Source: Adiantum capillus-veneris (taxonomy: Eukaryota > Streptophyta > Polypodiopsida > Polypodiales > Pteridaceae). From it: a stretch of 64,000 nucleotides of DNA. Shown here one piece after another: positions 60,746-64,000 of this stretch. Numbering within the stretch: position 1 is the first letter of the stretch; each line of letters starts with the position of its first letter. A model generated the notes under the pieces. It ran no database searches. It was not told the origin of the DNA and worked only from the letters and a program-made list of their open reading frames with translations. The stretch spans positions 43,103,279 to 43,167,278 of the forward strand of contig CM043970.1 in NCBI GenBank assembly GCA_014529385.2, written 5' to 3'. The translations under genes were made by a program, and so were the position numbers.

Positions 60746-61499
60746 GTATATTCAATGATTTTTATAATATAACGGTGGGTGTATATAGAGCTGTGGGTTT
60801 TTCCCTTGATCCCCCAAGGGTTTTTTCATCCACAGTTAGGGACCCTTATTTTAGCGGGGGTGTTGAGATTATATGTGAAGCTACTCAATATATGGCTTCT
60901 CTATATATGGCACCCAGGTCCCCTCTATATATACATCATCTCATGTGTGTATTCTACACACTTTGGGGTTCTATTTCTGTGCTCTCTCCTTCTCTCTCAA
61001 CAAAATCCATACTGCATTCAATAGCTGGCATACAATGCCCCTAAGTCCTAGCAAAACAAAGCATGAACTCTTTGGACAATCCACAAATACTTGGGCATTT
61101 ATCATTGGTAGTTTAATGACAGCATAGTAAATTTTTGCCTCTTCCAATGGCTCTTCAAGTCTGTTTGTAGTGGCCTCTTCAATGCATGGATCCACAACAC
61201 TGAAGAGGGTTTGGACAACATTACTTCTTGTAGGTGAATCCACAGGAGAGACATTGAGCAAAGAATTATAGTATTGAGTGGCAGCTGCCATAATATCTAC
61301 ACCTTTGGCCAAAGGAGGGCCATCATCGTGATGGAGTAGTGCTTGTTGGGATGCGAGGTTTTGTTGCATATCTTATCTCTTCCACCTAGAAAAGTGTCAT
61401 GTGTTAATAACCGTATGAATAACCCCTTACCACCCATGTGTAAAGAAAAGCCACTTGTTTTTGTGCATAGGTAGCCACATCTCGTGCTCATGTGTCAAA

Positions 61500-61697
61500 A
61501 GGTTGTCTCTTTTGTATAAGCCTACATAGAGGCACATTCTGCTGAATAAATGTAAGCTTTATCATTTTGCAATTATACTCTATATTGTATTGTGCAATAG
61601 TTTGTCTCTCAAGATCTACACTAACCTCTCCAAGCATGCCATTAAAATGAATGGCACACTAACCTATCCACCTCAACCCTACAATTGGTATCAGAGC
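61500..61697 (+). repeat. Copia-type LTR end with primer-binding site
   Basis: Sequence ending CCTCAACCCTACA (61683) is followed by ATTGGTATCAGAGC (primer site TGGTATCAGAGC at 61686-61697). The LTR start cannot be set, and no matching 3' LTR or coding region follows before the inverted-repeat arm at 62285. It is a decayed or truncated element unlike families A, B and C in LTR sequence. Confidence 0.6.
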
Positions 61698-62284
61698 ATG
61701 GCCTAGATTAGAATTTCCTAATCTATTACATCTTAGGCACTCTCACTATACTAGATTGCATTGGCCCTCTCTCTCTCTCTTATCCATTGCAATTACTAAT
61801 CATAATTTCCCATGCATTGCATAATAGCATTAGAAATTATTTCACTCTTTGATTGCTTGATTGAGCCCTTCTTGGTCCAATATTACTAATTATTGAGTGA
61901 TTAGAGTAGATTTCGGCTTCATTTATTTATTTATTCGTGTTCTTTTTTGGCTTGATTTCTATCACAAATAAAAAACTCCATCAACTTGCATTGGACGGTG
62001 TGCGTGCAGCTTTATACTTTTAGATTCAATTTGAACCCTCAAGTGTTTCATTTGGAAAAAATAAGTTCATTAATCTATCCTCTAATTTTGTGTGAATGAG
62101 TGTGGCTATGGAGACAAAAGAGGTGGGATCCACCTCTTAAAAGAGAGTTCAATGGACCATAGCTTTGCTCCCGCTTTATACTGAATCTGGCTTGTCCACC
62201 CAATTAGAGCCAAATTCTCATCAAAATCTACAACCACCGTAGTGCTCCCGCTTTGGATGCTTAGAGGTGCTTGTTTGATTTCCT
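61698..62284. other. Unassigned non-coding DNA
   Basis: Possible leader of the preceding copia-type fragment. No reading frame I can support. Confidence 0.4.
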
Positions 62285-64000
62285 GCTCATTATGTATGTA
62301 AATGAGGGGGGAGCTAGCCTCATGCCCATCACATACTTGAATGATTGGGAGGCTTTTTCTTAGGGCTTTAGATGATTCTTTAAATAATAGCTTTCTATTA
62401 AGGCTCAAAATTCATACCAGTTTGCAAGAAAAATGGAGCTCATTTGCAAACGTCTAAAAGTCAAGGAATTGAATTTTTCATATTGTGACCCCTAAAATAG
62501 GAGAATGATATCCTTTGTTCTTCCAAAAGACCCCTTACTTGTGAGTAGTCAAACTTTAGCATGTCAAGTTTTGACTGAATCAAAGCTATTTTTCATGTAG
62601 CAATGAACAATATTGGTAAAATGATTCCAAAATGTACTAGAAGTTTCTTTCTATGCATAGCAAGAGGATAATTCAATTACACTAAGTAGAGGATCCTATT
62701 ACATGGTTGGCTCTTGTATATTGCCAAAATACCTCCAATTAGATGAACCATTTCAAAAAATGGGACTTGAATTTTTTCCATTATTCCTAAATTTGTCTTT
62801 TTTTACTAAACATTTATGTAGCAAAGTGCACACTATTATTTCAATGTGAAAAATATTTTTCAAAATGTTGTTTATTTTTTCATGAGAAATATTGTTTAAA
62901 TTGATATTATTTTTGACACATCTATTTAGGAGTGTGCACGTTGCTCTTTTAGCGAGTAAAATATTATGCAAATTTCAATCTTTTTGAAAACATTTACGTA
63001 ACAGAATGCTTTACACATCTATTTAAGAGAGTCCATGTTGTTTTTTTAAAAGGAGTTGGATATTATACAAAATTAAACTTTTTTTTTCGAGAACTCCACT
63101 ATGTAAATATTGTAAAAAAACTTAGCCCTTATGTATAAAAACTTTCACTTTCTCAATTAAAAAACCCTTTTTGTAAGTACATTTTTTGTAAATGTACCTA
63201 ATGATAATTGCCTTATTTTGTTCACACGTGCTATCTTACATATTTCCTAGTGGATGTCTTGAGATTGTTTTGAAACATTTATATATGAGAGTACACACTG
63301 TTACTTTTATGTGAAAATTATTTTCTAAATTGATGCTTTAGTGGAGTGAACAAGGCCTTTTCTTCAAAAACACTGACACTCTTTGTTCTATAGTAATTGG
63401 GGTAAATCGAACACACTCGTGAAAATAATTTTTGTAATTTATCTTTTTTTCAAGCATTTACTTAGGAAAGTGCAAAGCTAAACATATTAATAAACATGTC
63501 TTTTGAAATGAAATTTGTTTTTCAACTAGTGATTTTAAAATAGTGATTTGCAACTGTGAGATTTTAATGATTCTTTTTTTGCTGATGTTTATTTTCTTTA
63601 CAAAGAAATGGAAAGGGCTTCCGCAAGATCAAGGATGCTTAAGCGGGGCAAGCACAAGAGAGGTATAGATTTTAGAGTTTTTTTTCATTTCAATGTTATT
63701 CTCAAAAGTCGTTTAGTAATTCTCTTCTATTTTCATCATTGTTTTCTATCAGTAGAATGAGATCAATGCACCAATACAATCCCTTCATTTAGGTATCGTT
63801 AGTCCAAATATTGATCATCATGTAGGTACTTTTGAGGCTACAACAATCATACCTAAACGCTTAGACCATCCCACAACTTTTGGCAAGGATGTTCAAGGGT
63901 GTATGAGAGAGAAGATAGTTGAGGGCTTCATAGTGATTAGATCTCAAGACCCTCCACGTATACCCCTTTGTATATTGGATGAGAATGAAGCCATAGGAGT
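62285..64000. repeat. Right arm of long inverted repeat (runs off window)
   Basis: Reverse complement of 54280-56081. It carries, on the plus strand, the start of the unrecognised gene: exon 1 at 63608 (MERASARSRMLKRGKHKR), then a GT...AG intron and NEINAPIQSLHLGIVSPNID through CMREKIVEGFIVIRSQDPPR to the window end. This copy has no stop in exon 2, unlike the left arm. Confidence 0.88.
63608..64000 (+). CDS. Unrecognised gene, 5' part (right-arm copy)
   Basis: Exon 1 starts at the ATG at 63608, is Arg/Lys-rich (MERASARSRMLKRGKHKR), and ends before GTATAG. After an intron of about 95 bp (pyrimidine-rich end TTCTATCAG), exon 2 stays open to the window edge, through SPNIDHHVGTFEATTIIPKR, MREKIVEGFIVIRSQDPPRI and PLCILDENEAIG. 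The left-arm counterpart has TAG in place of the Lys codon of MREK. I recognise no domain. The basic N terminus could be a nuclear signal or simply the edge of a transposon protein. Confidence 0.5.

Larger units (their letters stand above)
58348..61002 (+). mobile_element. Complete non-autonomous LTR retrotransposon (2655 bp), no coding region
   Basis: Two 142-bp LTRs, 58348-58489 and 60861-61002, both run TGTTGAG...TCTCTCAACA; I count five base differences by eye. The target duplication AAATC flanks it (58343-58347 and 61003-61007). TGGTATCACATCAG follows LTR1, a mutated form of the usual primer site TGGTATCAGAGC. A hairpin CCCTTGATCCCCCAAGGG (60803-60820) and a G-rich polypurine tract (TTTTAGCGGGGG) precede LTR2. 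This 3' region closely resembles copia B, which could supply proteins in trans. The interior is tandem repeats. It behaves like a large TRIM or a small LARD. Confidence 0.92.
57830..61369 (-). mobile_element. LINE (non-LTR) reverse transcriptase, split by an LTR element
   Basis: The minus strand upstream part is 61369-61003 (GVDIMAAATQYYNSLLNVSP, then EEAKIYYAVIKLP). The downstream part is 58347-57840 (DPTLKQGIIKLIPKSTFPKT, LADWRPITTMGVLYKLLSKA, then MFQIDFIKAFDIVLWDFV with the RT motif DFxKAFDxVxW). Joining across the inserted element through one copy of its target site restores AVWISQCMDP in frame. The part between EEAK and AVW has a small frameshift. The LINE is truncated on both sides and inactive. 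Confidence 0.85.

Overview
The window looks like repeat-dense intergenic DNA from a large land-plant nuclear genome. The evidence is: Ty1/copia elements with the plant primer-binding site TGGTATCAGAGC, Ty3/gypsy and CACTA (En/Spm, TNP2-type) elements, a LINE reverse transcriptase, very long (AG/CT)n microsatellites, and one intron-containing gene for an X8/CBM43-type cell-wall protein. The species cannot be fixed from the sequence. A seed-free plant is possible, but I have no decisive marker. No rRNA, tRNA, CRISPR or bacterial operon structure is present.

Layout. 1-7121: minus-strand gypsy element (partial 3' LTR, then INT, RNase H, RT, protease and gag from left to right), heavily frameshifted except for the integrase. 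7122-11888: minus-strand copia, here called family A copy 1 (A1), with a 3' LTR but no 5' LTR. 11889-12768: piece of another gypsy-type LTR. 12782-about 16566: minus-strand CACTA element. 16567-17455: degenerate CTAAAT-rich and CT-rich DNA. 17456-20140: copia A2, minus strand. 20141-24684: mostly non-coding, with a small copia-like LTR plus PBS at 20842 and a degenerate X8 gene fragment at 22260-23040. 24685-27303: truncated copia of a second family (B1). 27370-30375: copia A4. 30376-33116: CACTA copy 2. 33130-about 34250: gypsy-type LTR. 34385-40310: fragment of copia A3 whose LTR is split by a nearly complete copia B2 (34408-39923, TSD GTAGT). 40490-42460: microsatellites. 42106-43146: X8/CBM43 gene. 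43200-51700: largely non-coding, with a reverse-transcriptase fragment of GIPMG type at 44206, a small unknown ORF at 45204, and tandem repeats. 51960-54680: multi-exon-like relic of an unrecognised gene. 54280-56081 and 62285-64000: arms of a long inverted repeat. The DNA between those arms holds a copia A gag fragment (57274-57827) and a LINE split by a complete non-autonomous LTR element (58348-61002, TSD AAATC).

Large-scale structure. Copia A, CACTA and gypsy LTR occur in the same order and relative orientation at 20140-11889 (minus) and 28610-34030 (plus). This points to one inverted segmental duplication of several kb rather than independent insertions. Each copy has its own deletions.

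Most notable objects. (1) A 2.65-kb coding-free LTR element (58348-61002) with 142-bp LTRs, about six 171-bp tandem units, and a 3' end that resembles copia B. (2) Copia B, with two CCHC knuckles and an in-frame TGA between protease and integrase shared by both copies. (3) The X8 gene, with a microsatellite-filled intron and an inverted decayed copy 20 kb away. (4) Shared nonsense codons in copia A gag. (5) The GIPMG-type RT fragment. Almost everything with recognisable coding similarity is transposon-derived. The X8 gene and the relic around 52-54.7 kb are the only candidates for host genes.
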